Shown: positions 49,528 to 60,109 of the stretch, piece after piece | How the letters are laid out: each line of letters opens with the position of its first letter | Numbering within the stretch: the stretch's first letter is position 1 | Origin: Corynespora cassiicola | Lineage: Eukaryota; Ascomycota; Dothideomycetes; Pleosporales; Corynesporascaceae | Direction: 5' to 3' | Length of the DNA stretch: 64,000 nt | Assembly: GCA_022059125.1 (NCBI GenBank) | Contig: JAEUWY010000004.1 | Location: 2,294,001 to 2,358,000 of the forward strand | Notes under the pieces: generated by a model | Told to the model about the DNA's origin: nothing | The model's database searches: none | Seen by the model: the letters and a program-made list of their open reading frames with translations, nothing else | Made by a program: the position numbers and the translations under genes

Positions 49528-50283
49528 TTACACCTCAAACCCGACCCTACCCTCAGCCCAGTCAAACACAACCCTCCTGCCCTTCATAGCCGGGTAGCCA
49601 ATCGTAACCTCTTCCTCCCACTCCTCAGCCCGCCTAACAAGCGCCTCACAGTGCTCATACTCATCCTCATCCTCAATCACCCTCGTCCTCTTGACATACT
49701 GCTCCGCCTTGACCGTAACCTCCTCTCCGCCCTCCAGGTTAACCGTCAACTCAGGCAACAACCCCACCGTGGCGCAGTCGACCTCATCGCCCCCCCTCAA
49801 CTCCTCGGGCTGCACCGCATCCTTGCTCTGCGCAAAGATGTCGTAGACGAAGTCGGGCAGGGACGTGTACGCCGAGTCGAGGTCGATCTTCGCGCTCAGC
49901 GCCTCGGCGGATACCTCGCCGCCTTTGCGCACGCCGATGGAGGAGATGGCGATGCTGGTCGAGGGCCGCTTGGTCAGAGTCGAGGCCCAGATTAGGTTCT
50001 CGGAGATGGAGGCTGAGGAGGGGGGTGCGGAGAGGGGACCGGAGAGGCGGGTGCCGTTGGGGGCGAGGCCGGGGAGGGTGGGGTTCAGGTCGTCGGTTTG
50101 GTCGTCGTAGGTGAGGTCGTCGCCGAGCTGGAATACGTTAGAGAGGCTCATGGAGAAAAGTGGGGGGAGGCGTACGTTGAGCGGGGGCAAGACGACGTCG
50201 GCGCCCATGGGCGTTTGGGCTTGCTTGAGGGCAAGGGCAGAGGTTGCCAGGAGCGAAAGAGCGAGGAAGGTGTTCTGGACCAT
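49528..50283 (-). CDS. Secreted single-lobe pepsin-like protein, catalytic motif degenerate
   Basis: A single exon of 251 aa begins at the ATG at 50283 with a signal peptide (MVQNTFLALSLLATSALA). A TATATA stretch lies about 50 nt upstream (50338-50331, minus). The sequence lines up with only the C-terminal lobe of pepsin-type (A1) aspartic proteases. AKIDLDSAYTSLPDFVYDIF sits where the second catalytic DTG loop would be, but reads DLD (134-136). VDCATVGLLPELTVNLEGGEEV matches the conserved C...LP-x-[IL]-T-F strand, and IGYPAMKGRRVVFDWAEGRVGFEV matches the closing LRxxYVVFD...RIGFA strands. C170 and C212 could form the usual disulfide. Without the N-lobe and the DTG it should not be a protease. 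An inhibitor, binding or effector-like role is speculative. The similarity is my reading, unaided by a search. Confidence 0.6.
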   Translation of the reverse strand: MVQNTFLALSLLATSALALKQAQTPMGADVVLPPLNVRLPPLFSMSLSNVFQLGDDLTYDDQTDDLNPTLPGLAPNGTRLSGPLSAPPSSASISENLIWASTLTKRPSTSIAISSIGVRKGGEVSAEALSAKIDLDSAYTSLPDFVYDIFAQSKDAVQPEELRGGDEVDCATVGLLPELTVNLEGGEEVTVKAEQYVKRTRVIEDEDEYEHCEALVRRAEEWEEEVTIGYPAMKGRRVVFDWAEGRVGFEV

Positions 50284-50959
50284 TTTTGCGGATGTGAATA
50301 TGTGTTTGGGTATACTGCGAATCGCAAGAGTATATAAATTCAAAGCGAAGGAAGAAGTGGTCGTTCGATCAACGAAGTCGCAATGAATGACAGACTGGGG
50401 AATTTAAGCAGGGCCTTTTAAAAAGAAGGTTTTGGCTAAAACGCTCTGTTTTGTTGCTGGCTGTAGAAGAGAGGAGCTCTGATTGTCTGGTTGGATGATT
50501 CTCCAGTCAATGGAACAGAGTCTCTTTCTTATACTATCCAGGCGCACGCCTCTCGCGCGTTTCGGGCGCATCAACGTGCCCATGCGGTCACGAACTCAAG
50601 CCCGACCAGTTCCACTGCCTCTCTGCGTCTTCCCACTTTCGTTCGAGCCCTCAGTTATTTTTGCCATATGGGGATCAAAACGGGAATAGGTCGGGACGAC
50701 TGCGCGGCGTTCGGGGAGTATTCTGACTGGCTAGTTGGCCCTTTGCGTGGGCCTGCAACGCTGTAGGATTGCCGAATCGCGGCGCAGTCCACTACCCTAC
50801 AAGACACGCGGGAATTAACGAATCGCACGCAACAGCCGCAAAATCACTGGATTTAGAAGAGAGAGAGAAACACGTGAGCACAACTAATCGTTCTGAGGCC
50901 TTGAAACAGACTTTCGCACGTCCTGCGACGACCGCCTTTGCGACCTTCCCGGCGGGGTA
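50284..50959. other. Spacer, no gene seen
   Basis: About 675 bp between two minus-strand genes. It holds the promoter of the pepsin-like protein gene and the 3' end of the questin-oxidase-like gene. Confidence 0.5.
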
Positions 50960-52391
50960 TTACAACCTTGGCCGTTCCCGCTCAGGAACGCCCTCCCATG
51001 CCTCATCAAATCCACAGCTCCTGACCCAAGTGGGATTCCCGACTTCGACAGAGTCAATCGCCATGTTCCCTAGCTTCCTCCACATATCCCCCTTGATGGG
51101 CCATCCGCCCTTTCCGTCCCATGGCGCGCAGGCCTTTTCGCCGTGCGCTATCGCCCTGACCAGTTTACTCGCGTGTCCATCGTCCGGATAGTGCTTTACT
51201 CTGGCGAAGATGTCATCCCACGAAGCATTGTTCTTGTATTCTGAGATCTCTTCCAGGAGCAGGGTGGGTGACTTTCGGGACGCGTACATGGCGAGGTCGA
51301 TGCGGACTTTCCATTCGAGCAGGCGGACCTTGTTCGCAGTCGAGAGCCAGGGCGCGGTCAGAAACCTGGAGAAGAATATGCTGCTGTTGACGCAGTGCAT
51401 ATAGTAAAAGTCAAACTTGATTTGGTGGGGAGGCTTTTGAGAGGCAGCGGTATAGTATACTGGTTTTTGCGTTAGCCTGAGTGCTCTTGACCGTCTCACT
51501 AAGGGGTCATTTTACTTACTGACAGCATTCATATGCTCTGCAGTCTTCTCTTCTAGTTCCTCCTCGCGTACCGTATATTGGCTGACAGCCTTGATGATAT
51601 CTTCAGGTGCCCTTTTCAGAAGCCCATCGCGGATCTTGTTTCCATCCTCCCACCGCACAGCCGCGGTAATCTTTTCGTTCGCCTTGATCTCTTCAAGCAA
51701 CTGAATAACCGTCTTCTGCACCCCTCCATTCTTCTTTGCGGCCTTCTCCGATTCGATGAATAAGGGCGCGATCCAGTTGCCATGCGCCGCGGCCTGTGCA
51801 AGAGCCTCGGCGATAATCGCAGGCTGTTCAAACTCGACGCCGAACCCCAGATGGATGATGGGATGAAGAAAGCCGGAAAACATCCGGACAAGCATGTCGT
51901 CCGCTCTTTCGTCGCCCTTGAAGACGTACTCGTTCAATACATCCTGCCAGCCCTGCTTATCGATCTTGTCCTGGAAGAATGCGAGGAAGTCGTGGTAGTA
52001 TTTCTCCTTGCCCAGATACTTTTCCCAGTCCTTTTCCATGTTTTCTACAATCTCTGGCTCGAGCGGGACGGGAGGGCGCTGGTACGATGCATTGTCATCG
52101 TATCCTTTTTTGAGCTCCGCGGGTGTGGCGTTGAGCGCGAACAAAGTGAGGAGGTGATGAACGATGTGATTCTGGCGCAAAGGTCAGTCACGTTCTCTCG
52201 AAAAAAATCAAGAACTCCTGAGAGAAACGAATACATACGTGGAAGCCAGACTGATTGAAGAAAATGTGATGCTTCTCATGATTCTGCTGCAGCAACTCAC
52301 TCGCCGTATCCGCCGTATCCGCCCCAATCCCCTTGACAAAGAACTCCGGCTGCTGCGAAGCCTCAAGATGAATCTTACTCGAAGTCGCCAT
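50960..52391 (-). CDS. Questin oxidase-like protein (AflY/GedK family, DUF4243)
   Basis: Minus-strand exons 52391-52239, 52171-51520 and 51459-50960 give 434 aa with GT-AG introns. Family landmarks are NHEKHHIFFNQSGFHNHIVHHLLTLFAL at the N-terminus, YQRPPVPLEP, WEKYLGKEKYYHDFLAFF, FSGFLHPIIHLGFGVEF (conserved HP...HxG histidines) and IKFDFYYMHCVNSSIFFSRFL. Characterised relatives (GedK, MdpL, AflY) perform ring-opening Baeyer-Villiger type oxidation on anthraquinones or related polyketides. None of the neighbours is a polyketide synthase or tailoring gene, so a stand-alone role is more likely here, and the substrate is unknown. The frame extends upstream to a possible ATG at 52517, but a TATTTAA element lies inside that extension, so I start at 52391. 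Confidence 0.85.
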
Positions 52392-53534
52392 ATTCCTCTG
52401 TCCAAGTGTTCTATTGGCTGCTCTGAATGTTTGCGCGGTGGTGGTGCTGTGTCTCGAAAGCGCCCCACCCCTCACGCTCAAAGCCACCCTTAAATACCCG
52501 GTTCTTGCAAACATCATATGCTACCTACCTCGACCCCGCATCCAGCGGGCTTCATCCCATGTTGTAAGGTGAGAGGGGCGAGACCTTGACATAACAAAAG
52601 TGTAAGTGATGATGACGTTTGTGGGGGCGCACGAGGCTGACGGCTACACCGAGCTGGGAGCGGCGACGTCGGGTGTTCGGCCAGTGGGAAGAGCGAGCTT
52701 ACTAACTGCTCTGCCCACTGGTACCACTTTTTTGTCCAACACGGAGTGCGCGTAAAAATTGTGGTTCGGAAACGCGATCAGCAATGCCGTCGCATAGTCG
52801 GTTCAGCTTTGGTACCAAATGATATCAGGTGCGGGGTGTGAGCCGGTGGGAAGAGGATCGTCGCAAGGATGAAGGGCCGGAAGGCGGGATGACAAAGCTG
52901 CTGAATCATTGGCTACTGGGAGCCTGTTGTTTTCACGAGAGGGATGTCAGTAGACGGATTTGGGCTTTGGTTGAATACGAGAATGCGATGATACGAGAAA
53001 TCTAGATGGTGGTGCTCTTCTAATGTGTAGTATGCAAACTGTAGGCTGCACGTATTGACTCAGAAAGGTACACCCAGGATACATGAACATTTCGAGTCTA
53101 ACTAACTGTAAAGGAAGTCATGGTCAAAATGCATCTGTTAGATTAGTTTTTAGAATGATACTTCGATGAGTTTAGAATTTATCATTAGTTCTTGATACAT
53201 CAGCCAATTCTTACTAAAAAAAAAAAAAGCTATAATGAACATATGTGAGCACCATACAGTGCAACACGCAAGTTCCATCACAGCATCAAACTCTGCACAT
53301 TTCACATTCACAAATGATGATAGTATTTTATACCAAGGACTCAACCCTGGGGGAATACTACCAACCCCCCAGCCCCTAGCCTAGTCTCAAATTGAAAATA
53401 AAGTCAAAAACGCCATCCATGCCCCAAAAGACACCATCGCCATGCAACCCAATGATTGGCATCACCAAAACCTCTAGCCCGGGAAGAAGGAACCTCAAAA
53501 ACCCATCCCGAGAGCATGCCACTAACCCAGCCCC
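52392..53534. other. Spacer with AT-rich part
   Basis: About 1.1 kb between two minus-strand genes, containing the questin-oxidase-like promoter. From about 53040 to 53400 it is AT-rich, with a poly-A run at about 53215-53228. No gene is seen. Confidence 0.5.
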
Positions 53535-54689
53535 TCAATACTTCTTCGCCTCCATCCCCTCGGGCGGCGCAGGATCAACGTGCTTCTTGCCCACCGACGA
53601 CCAATCCGTACTCAGCACCGTGCCGCCCGACTCCTGGTAGCTCTTCATCATGGCGCGCTGCTGCTCCGGCCCGGCGTCCTTGTACAGCTGCTTGAAGAAG
53701 CGGGTGGTCTCGTCTCCTTCAAAGTCGTCCTCGGCGCCCAAATCATCCACGATGACCTTGTCCCAGTTCTTTGCGCCAGACTTGGAGGAGGTGGGGTAGG
53801 CGGGTGCGGTTTCGTTGGTGGGCTTGTCAGACAGGACGTGCGAGGGGATGGCGGTCTTCTGTTCCGAGGGCGCGGAAGATGACGCGGAGCGTTCGCCTTC
53901 CAAGGAGTGCCACTTCACGCCGGGTGTCTCCTTCTTGAGTGTAACTTCGATTTTGGTCGGGGTGATGCGGAAGGAGGACTTGGTGGGGTCGACGGGCGCG
54001 TAGAAGGGGTCGAGCGTGTAGTCATAGTCTGCGCCGGTATCTCCGACGGGGAAGGAGATAGACAGCGACTCCTTTTCAATTTCTACCATTGCCTTATCCT
54101 TGGGCACGCCTTTAGCAAGCAAAGTGAAGGTAACGTTCTCATTGTTCTGGTACCAGTCGTGCTTGATCTTGCTTGCGGGCGTGGGCGCGACGGGCTTCGC
54201 GGGTGCGGGCGTGTCCTCCTTGTCTGAGCTCTTGGGGGGAGCTTTGGGTTCAGCGCTAGGTATTTCAACATCTGGAATATCCTTGACCGTAACCTCCTGC
54301 TTCTGGCCTTCCTTCTCCATCTCCGCGAGCTTCTTGGTAGTCTTGGTCACCCAAATAGCAAGCATCTTTTCCTTTTCGTCAAGGCGCTTAACAATGTTGA
54401 AGACGTGTTCGGCGTCAGCATAGCGCTGGTTGAAGAAGAGAGCTATCCCACGACGCAGCTGCGCGTCCTTGATAAGCTCGCGCTTTGCGCGTTTGTGGGC
54501 GAGGACGACGGCGATCTCGGCATCGGTGAGGGCATCGGTGTACTTGGAGCTTCGTTGGTAAGCCGTGGAGCGCTTGATGTAGTAGTCGACGGCGTTCGGG
54601 TTCGCGGCGATCGCTTTGCTATAGAGATCGATAGCTTCATCGTAGTTGGAGGCACCGAGGGCGGCGGAGCCCTTAGCTGCAAAGTCCAT
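53535..54689 (-). CDS. SGT1: SGT1 co-chaperone (TPR-CS-SGS)
   Basis: A single exon of 384 aa. I start at the ATG at 54689 (MDFAAKGSAALGASNYDEAI) because the TPR domain begins there, although the frame is open upstream. The TPR region spans about 4-120. A CS domain follows at about 174-263 (KIKHDWYQNNENVTFTLLAKGVPKD, SFRITPTKIEVTLKKE, WHSLEGE), and the SGS domain at about 300-384 (NWDKVIVDDLGAEDDFEGDETTRFFKQLYKDAG, SGGTVLSTDWSSVGKKHVDPAPPEGMEAKKY). SGT1 bridges Hsp90 to Skp1 and is needed for SCF and kinetochore assembly in yeast. All three domains and the invariant tail are intact, and the length is typical. No intron is needed. Confidence 0.95.
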   Translation of the reverse strand: MDFAAKGSAALGASNYDEAIDLYSKAIAANPNAVDYYIKRSTAYQRSSKYTDALTDAEIAVVLAHKRAKRELIKDAQLRRGIALFFNQRYADAEHVFNIVKRLDEKEKMLAIWVTKTTKKLAEMEKEGQKQEVTVKDIPDVEIPSAEPKAPPKSSDKEDTPAPAKPVAPTPASKIKHDWYQNNENVTFTLLAKGVPKDKAMVEIEKESLSISFPVGDTGADYDYTLDPFYAPVDPTKSSFRITPTKIEVTLKKETPGVKWHSLEGERSASSSAPSEQKTAIPSHVLSDKPTNETAPAYPTSSKSGAKNWDKVIVDDLGAEDDFEGDETTRFFKQLYKDAGPEQQRAMMKSYQESGGTVLSTDWSSVGKKHVDPAPPEGMEAKKY

Positions 54690-55091
54690 GGTGGGGTCGT
54701 TTGCGGAAGTGGAGTGGGGGGTCGTGATTTCGGAAAACGACAGAGGAAAAGGTCGAGAGTGATGTCTGCGGTGAAGAACGTGGACCCTTTTATGCCCGTT
54801 GTAAAGATGTTGGGAAAAAGGCACAAAGAATGTCAGGTGTAGGGCTCCGACCTGCGGCACGGTCGAATGTCATGGAAAGGCAAGCCCGTCGGGTGCCTGG
54901 GCCAAAAAATCCGGGGATCTGCCAAGTCCGCGGCCGCTAGTCCAAATGAGAATTGGAACTCCATGAGCTCATACATTGGCCTGAGCACCTTCACCAAGCT
55001 TTTCATCTCGTCATTGTCACGATAAATTGCTACGAACAAATTTCTATGCAAGGTACTCATTAACACAATACTATGCCTTGGCCACTCTCTT
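54690..55091. other. Spacer upstream of SGT1
   Basis: About 400 bp with no gene; it must contain the SGT1 promoter and the 3' UTR of the aldo/keto reductase gene. Confidence 0.5.
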
Positions 55092-56048
55092 CTACAACTT
55101 GTTGGCAGTAAAGTTGTCAACCGGCGCGTCATTCTTCACCTTTTGCCAGATCTCTTCAATGCCTTGGACCGCTTCGGCGCTCAATTCTCCCTTCTGTAAG
55201 CCTTGCGCTGTTTGTTCAATCTGCCTCGCACTGCTGGCACCGAAGATGACTGCGTCGCCCTTGTCCGCCTTGAGTGCAGAATTGTATCCGACCCAGCGGT
55301 ACGCCAACTCAGCCTTGCTAACGCCCTCCTTCTCTGCAATTGAATTCCACGCGGCCAGCGCCTCGCGCAGGCTGGGCTTGTCGTAGAGCTTCTTGTAGAG
55401 CCCGCCGATTGCTTGCTCATTGAAACGGCCGGCACCCTCTTCCAGCTGCTGCGGCGTCTTGGTGAGGAAGCCGCCTGCCAGCGGCGAGTAGGCGTAGAAT
55501 GAGAAGCCGAGCTCGCGCAGGGTGGGGAAGAGCAGCGTCTCGAGGTGGCGTGCCACGGGAGAGTAGTTACCCTGGTACACCGAAGGGAGGATATATCCCT
55601 TGCTCTTGGAGATGTTGTACGCCTCGACCACCTGGTCCTTGGTAAAGTTGCTCAGGCCGAATCGCTTGAAGATGCCCGTCTTGTAAACTTCGTTGATGCC
55701 CTCGAGCGTCTCCTCAATTGGTACCGAGTCGTCAGGCGCATGCAGGTACAGAATGTCAAACTGCTTGATTTTGACCTTCTCATAGCTGTCTGCCGCGTCG
55801 CGGATGATGGCGTCCTTCTTTGCCGCACCGGGGCTAAAGCCACCGAGGATCTTTGTGTCGATGACGAACTCCTCACGCCGGGCTTGCTTGCCAATGGTTG
55901 CTTCTGACTCTCCATAGAGGCGAGCCGTGTCAATGTTGTTGACTCCGTGCTTCTTAAGAATGTCAAGAGCCTCCTTTACAGCCTCGTCGTTGTTGAAGGC
56001 GCCGACGGGGTTCAGTGACGCCCCACCAAAGACGACCTTGATGGACAT
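55092..56048 (-). CDS. Aldo/keto reductase, AKR7 (aflatoxin aldehyde reductase)-like
   Basis: A single exon encodes 318 aa. The AKR tetrad is readable as D40 (NNIDTARLYG), Y45, K66 (DTKILGG) and H103 (LYLHAPD). Further barrel blocks are RFGLSNFTKDQVVEA, GYILPSVYQGNYSPVARHLE, FSFYAYSPLAGGFLT and the NADP-binding end VIFGASSARQIEQT. This pattern is closest to AKR7-type enzymes, which reduce dialdehydes such as those from aflatoxin or succinic semialdehyde with NADPH in the cytosol. Physiological substrate unknown. The protein ends NKL, a weak match to a peroxisomal PTS1 tripeptide. Confidence 0.88.
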   Translation of the reverse strand: MSIKVVFGGASLNPVGAFNNDEAVKEALDILKKHGVNNIDTARLYGESEATIGKQARREEFVIDTKILGGFSPGAAKKDAIIRDAADSYEKVKIKQFDILYLHAPDDSVPIEETLEGINEVYKTGIFKRFGLSNFTKDQVVEAYNISKSKGYILPSVYQGNYSPVARHLETLLFPTLRELGFSFYAYSPLAGGFLTKTPQQLEEGAGRFNEQAIGGLYKKLYDKPSLREALAAWNSIAEKEGVSKAELAYRWVGYNSALKADKGDAVIFGASSARQIEQTAQGLQKGELSAEAVQGIEEIWQKVKNDAPVDNFTANKL

Positions 56049-57202
56049 GGCTAGTGGGGTTCTTTTGGATTGTCAGAACAGACGAATAACGTGTATTTCA
56101 GCTGAAACACCTACCTTTCAATTGTTCGGATAAGAGTAATGGCGACAGTTGGTTAAGGCTCAAAAGTGGACTTGGATCGTGGGAGTTGAATGTGGATGTG
56201 GACGTGGATGTGGATGTGGATGTGGAGGTAGCCAAACAATGGCGCCTTCTCTACCTAAATACCCCTCTTCTCCATTCCCCTGCATCAAAATCACGCAATA
56301 TGACATTGTCTACCTCATCCACTACGCAACTAACCTACGGTCGCCGGAGTTATCAGTTCATCCGAGAAGCTATCTAGGTATTGGCTACGCCTCAATACCA
56401 CAATTACTCATCCAGATTTGCAGTAGACGTATCCTCATGGTGCCCCACATCAGTCACCTTCGGGCTGTCGCTGGGCCGATAACCCCTCATTGCCAGTTCA
56501 GCCGCAGTACCAACCAAACATTCAGAAAATGCGCAAAGACTCGTGGACTGTGTCGTGTAAACGTTCGCCCGTTAGTAATCGCAGAGGCCGTAAGCAAATG
56601 CTGGGGCGGAGCTAGCTTTTGATTGGCTCGCTGCACCGTCTGGCTGACAAATAGGTCATTTGCAGGGTCATCATCTGCGATGACATGAACGCGAATGGGG
56701 AATAAGGCTGGTAAAAGGCGAGTGGATGTGCAAAAACAGATAAAAACAAACTAGTGTGTGTAAATTGTGTAAGAGGATTGCACGGAGATTAGTCCTTCGT
56801 CCAGATGCCTGCCCATGTCAGGCAAGCTCGGATTAGAATCTATCTTGGACCTGCTGCCAGAACCTCCGCATCATCTGCTATAGGTTCCGAAGATTGCAAC
56901 ATGAAAAAGATGTGGTAGAATAAAACTATAATGTTGTTATAGGAAACTGTTGTTTTCGCACTCGTGATATAGAAAATCTTGTTCAGCTCAGATGTCGAGA
57001 TAGCACAAGATCCTCTCCTCTACTCGTAAATTCCAACCTCCAGTCTCTCTCAAAAACTAGCCTTAGTCAAGTTCACTGGGTAAAAATAGAATCTAGCGCC
57101 TGCAATGCACCCGCAATATCTAACCATAACCTGGCTGACCCAACACCATCCCCCATGAACCTACGCCAAAACGCAAAACGCAAAACGACAAGAGTACCCG
57201 GT
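56049..57202. other. Spacer with GTGGAT repeat
   Basis: About 1.15 kb upstream of the aldo/keto reductase gene and downstream of the four-TM gene. It has a (TGTGGA)n hexamer tract at about 56190-56228 and an AT-rich stretch at 56880-57060. No gene is seen. Confidence 0.5.
56190..56228. repeat. (TGTGGA)n hexanucleotide repeat
   Basis: About six imperfect copies of TGTGGA are visible, one with GACGTGGA. It lies about 140 nt upstream of the aldo/keto reductase start, in its promoter or leader. Confidence 0.85.
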
Positions 57203-59111
57203 TTACAATGCCGCAATCTTCGGCAACGGCTTATTTCTCGCTTCATCAAGTGTCCTCCTCCTCATGCGCTTCCTGGGATCCCGACTCTCACTTTTGAGAA
57301 TCCTAACTTCCTGAGGCATCTGACTAGCCGTGGCCGTCCTATTTGCATACTTAAACTCTGCTTGGACGTTTGGACTTCGAAGCAGACTTTCGGAGCGACT
57401 TCTGCGGAAAGGCTGCTCTAGTTTTTTAGAATCGGCAAGATGGACAAACGCGCGTGCCATCTCGAGTTCACGGTCGATACTGTTTGGTATTTTGTTTGCA
57501 TCGACTTCCGTGCTCGGCAAGTCTAACTCTGCTTTGATATCAATCTGATCATTGGGCTGTGGTCCTCGTCCCTTTTCCTTGTGTCCGGGCTGCTGGGCCC
57601 CTGACGAGCTATCTGGCGCGCTGGCATGGCGGGCATGTCCCTTGCGTCCACTGACGGTGTTCGTGCCCGGGATCGGCGTTCCATTCAGAATGGCATGGGC
57701 GATCTCGTTGGCAGTCGCTCGGTCGTTGATATGAACGCTTCCGGAGCTGGGGCTGCCCCTGCCGTCCTCGGGCCCAACTGAGCCATTCCTAGAACCCCAC
57801 CCTGCACCATCAGGATTGATAGAGCTTAGGCGGTATGGCCGCGTCAACGAGACAGATGAGCGTGAGTAACGGCTTACATAGGAGAAACTAGTCACCGACG
57901 GCGTTTGCGGTAGATGCGAATGAGAACGCGATGCTCCTCCAGCCCATGGTGGAGGCATCGTAGGATGCACAGCGCGCCATACCGATGCTGAGTATTGCAC
58001 TTGAACTGACAAAGGTATAAATCCAGACTCGGAGTTTATTGCAGACATTCGTGATGCTGCGAGAGGATGATAGGTCGAAGGGTGGAAAACAGGTGGAGAG
58101 CTATTCCTGGAGGAGGCGCGCGACGGAGCTATGGATACATTATAAGGAGACGGTGCCTGATCATTGGACTTGAAAGTTCCTATCCCTGATCGAACCAGGG
58201 AAGGTGAATATATGGTTGAGGGTGGTCGTAGATCCAAGGTCTGGACATCGACATCTGAGCGGTTTGAGAGCATGTCTCTGTGAGTTGAATCCGATTCGCG
58301 GCCAGTGTGAGCCTTCTCTAAATCCAGCAGGGCGCTTTGAGAGGGCGAAGGCTGGCGGGAAATAATTGGTGTGGCGTTTATATCATGGAATTGCTGCCCA
58401 TAACCATGAGTGAGCAGGCGAGCCTCGAAAGGGCGTCGTACAACTGCGAGCATTCCTAACAGGATGAATGAAGATACTCTAGATAAAATTTAGCGATATT
58501 GTATTTGAGAGTCACAATGCAGACTTACAGTGCCATCACCGCAAAGGCAATATTGGCCCGATCGGCCTGACAAATCGCCCCAGTCTCCCACGTTTGAATA
58601 CCAGGCTGACTAGGGAGACAGACGGGACGGCGGGCAACTATGATCATGTTCCAACCGGTCGTTAATAGCCACACGACACACAGCGTACCCGCACATCGGA
58701 TGGCAATGTACAGTGATTCCTTCCCCGCGGCATGGTCACGACTTTGGTGCCTCCATGTTCGCTGCTTGGATGAGAATATAGTGTGAAGAATGAAATATGC
58801 TATTGACACAAGAGCCTGTCTTGGTAAGTCATGCTGCGTGAAGCAGGCGGGAATACCTAGGTACTCACGGATACAAGCGTCAAGACTTCCGATGCGACGC
58901 TGTCGGTATCGCTAGGATTGGATGCGAATTGATAGATGGAAAGGCTGAGACAAATGACAGAGCTCCAGAGCAAGACGTTCAACAAGACAGTGATTGCGAT
59001 CAGGGTGAGTTTCCGCCGCGGGATCTTGGGCTTGGGATGGAATGTGATGTTGGGCGCTTCTGACTTGGGCAACTGGCTAGCACCACCACTGCTACTATCG
59101 GACTCGGCCAT
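57203..59111 (-). CDS. Uncharacterised four-TM membrane protein with long polar tail
   Basis: Minus-strand exons 59111-58869, 58815-58529 and 58478-57203 give 601 aa. After a short cytosolic leader there are four hydrophobic segments: LTLIAITVLLNVLLWSSVICL, VLTLVSALVSIAYFILHTIF, IRCAGTLCVVWLLTTGWNMII and IAFAVMALVSSFILLGMLAVV. The last one is completed only by splicing, which supports the intron choice. The remaining 400 residues are polar, Ser/Pro/Arg-rich and probably a disordered cytosolic tail, with RHASAP and RRSRSES sites that look like basic-residue-directed kinase targets. The layout resembles fungal MARVEL-like or integral membrane proteins of unknown role. I recognise no specific family, so no function is given. 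Confidence 0.7.
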
Positions 59112-60109
59112 CAATCGACGGAGTATTCGGCCAGCGGGAGAACAAAGGGGACCTTCGATGTATGGGCAAATCGTGCGAATGAGAAGAACGACAGTAATGC
59201 AAAGAAGCGAGCGACGAGCTCATATCGAGAGGGAACAAGAATCAACAACGACTACAGTTGCGATAGGCAGCTGTTGCTCAAGGCAGTGAACGGATGTGGG
59301 TAGTGTCCGGTGCTGGGTGAAGTCGGTACTAGTCCACACGCAATTGAGCCTGAACACGCCCTCCGACTAGTGGTGTCTCAAGTACAACGGGAACGGCTGT
59401 TTAGAGGTTGAATAGTAATGAATGTTTTGGACGCATTCTCCGAGAAAGACTTGAAGAGGCAAGGGATGGCACGTAGTAGACCAGTAGGGAGGAATGCGGT
59501 CCGACAAGGAGACTCAGGCAACGGGCAAAATGATGTTTTGAGGCTCTGCAAGAAACATTATGCCGATTAGGAGCTGTCGCAAACTCTATGCGGCGCTTGA
59601 CCTCATAAGAAGCCAAGGACTATTTATGAACCTCAGTGCGGCAATAATAGCACGTCACAGCCTTGCCCTCAGTGCGATGAAGGGAGACTAGGGAGATGCC
59701 ACGCTCCAATCCCCGTGAATCTGCGACACGTGAGCAGGGAGGTACCAGGGATGGTACCTGCATTGTTGCATTGACATGTTCCCTAGACAAGCAACTGCGG
59801 GCCAAGTATCGGCGCCGACCGCGGTCACGACAGTTTTGGCTGTGTCACTGTTTGGACATGGGTAGATTCCGGGCCCGAGATATATGGCGTAGAGATGACC
59901 TCCCCGCATGCTCGTCCGCCTTTAGCCTGGCGTGTTGACCAGAATGGACTGTCTGTACAGCCATGTGGCACGAGTCGAGCGTGCACACATTCCATGCTTT
60001 CTGGAACCAACGAGTGCTGCACCATTTGACCGAGCAATGGCTGCAGCCGCGAACAGCGTCGCGTGGAATGGGTATTTGCTTTGGATTCTGATCAAGGTCG
60101 GTGCGACGC
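59112..60109. other. Spacer between four-TM gene and Tlg1
   Basis: About 1 kb with no supported gene. It should hold the promoter of the four-TM gene and the Tlg1 3' UTR. Confidence 0.5.
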
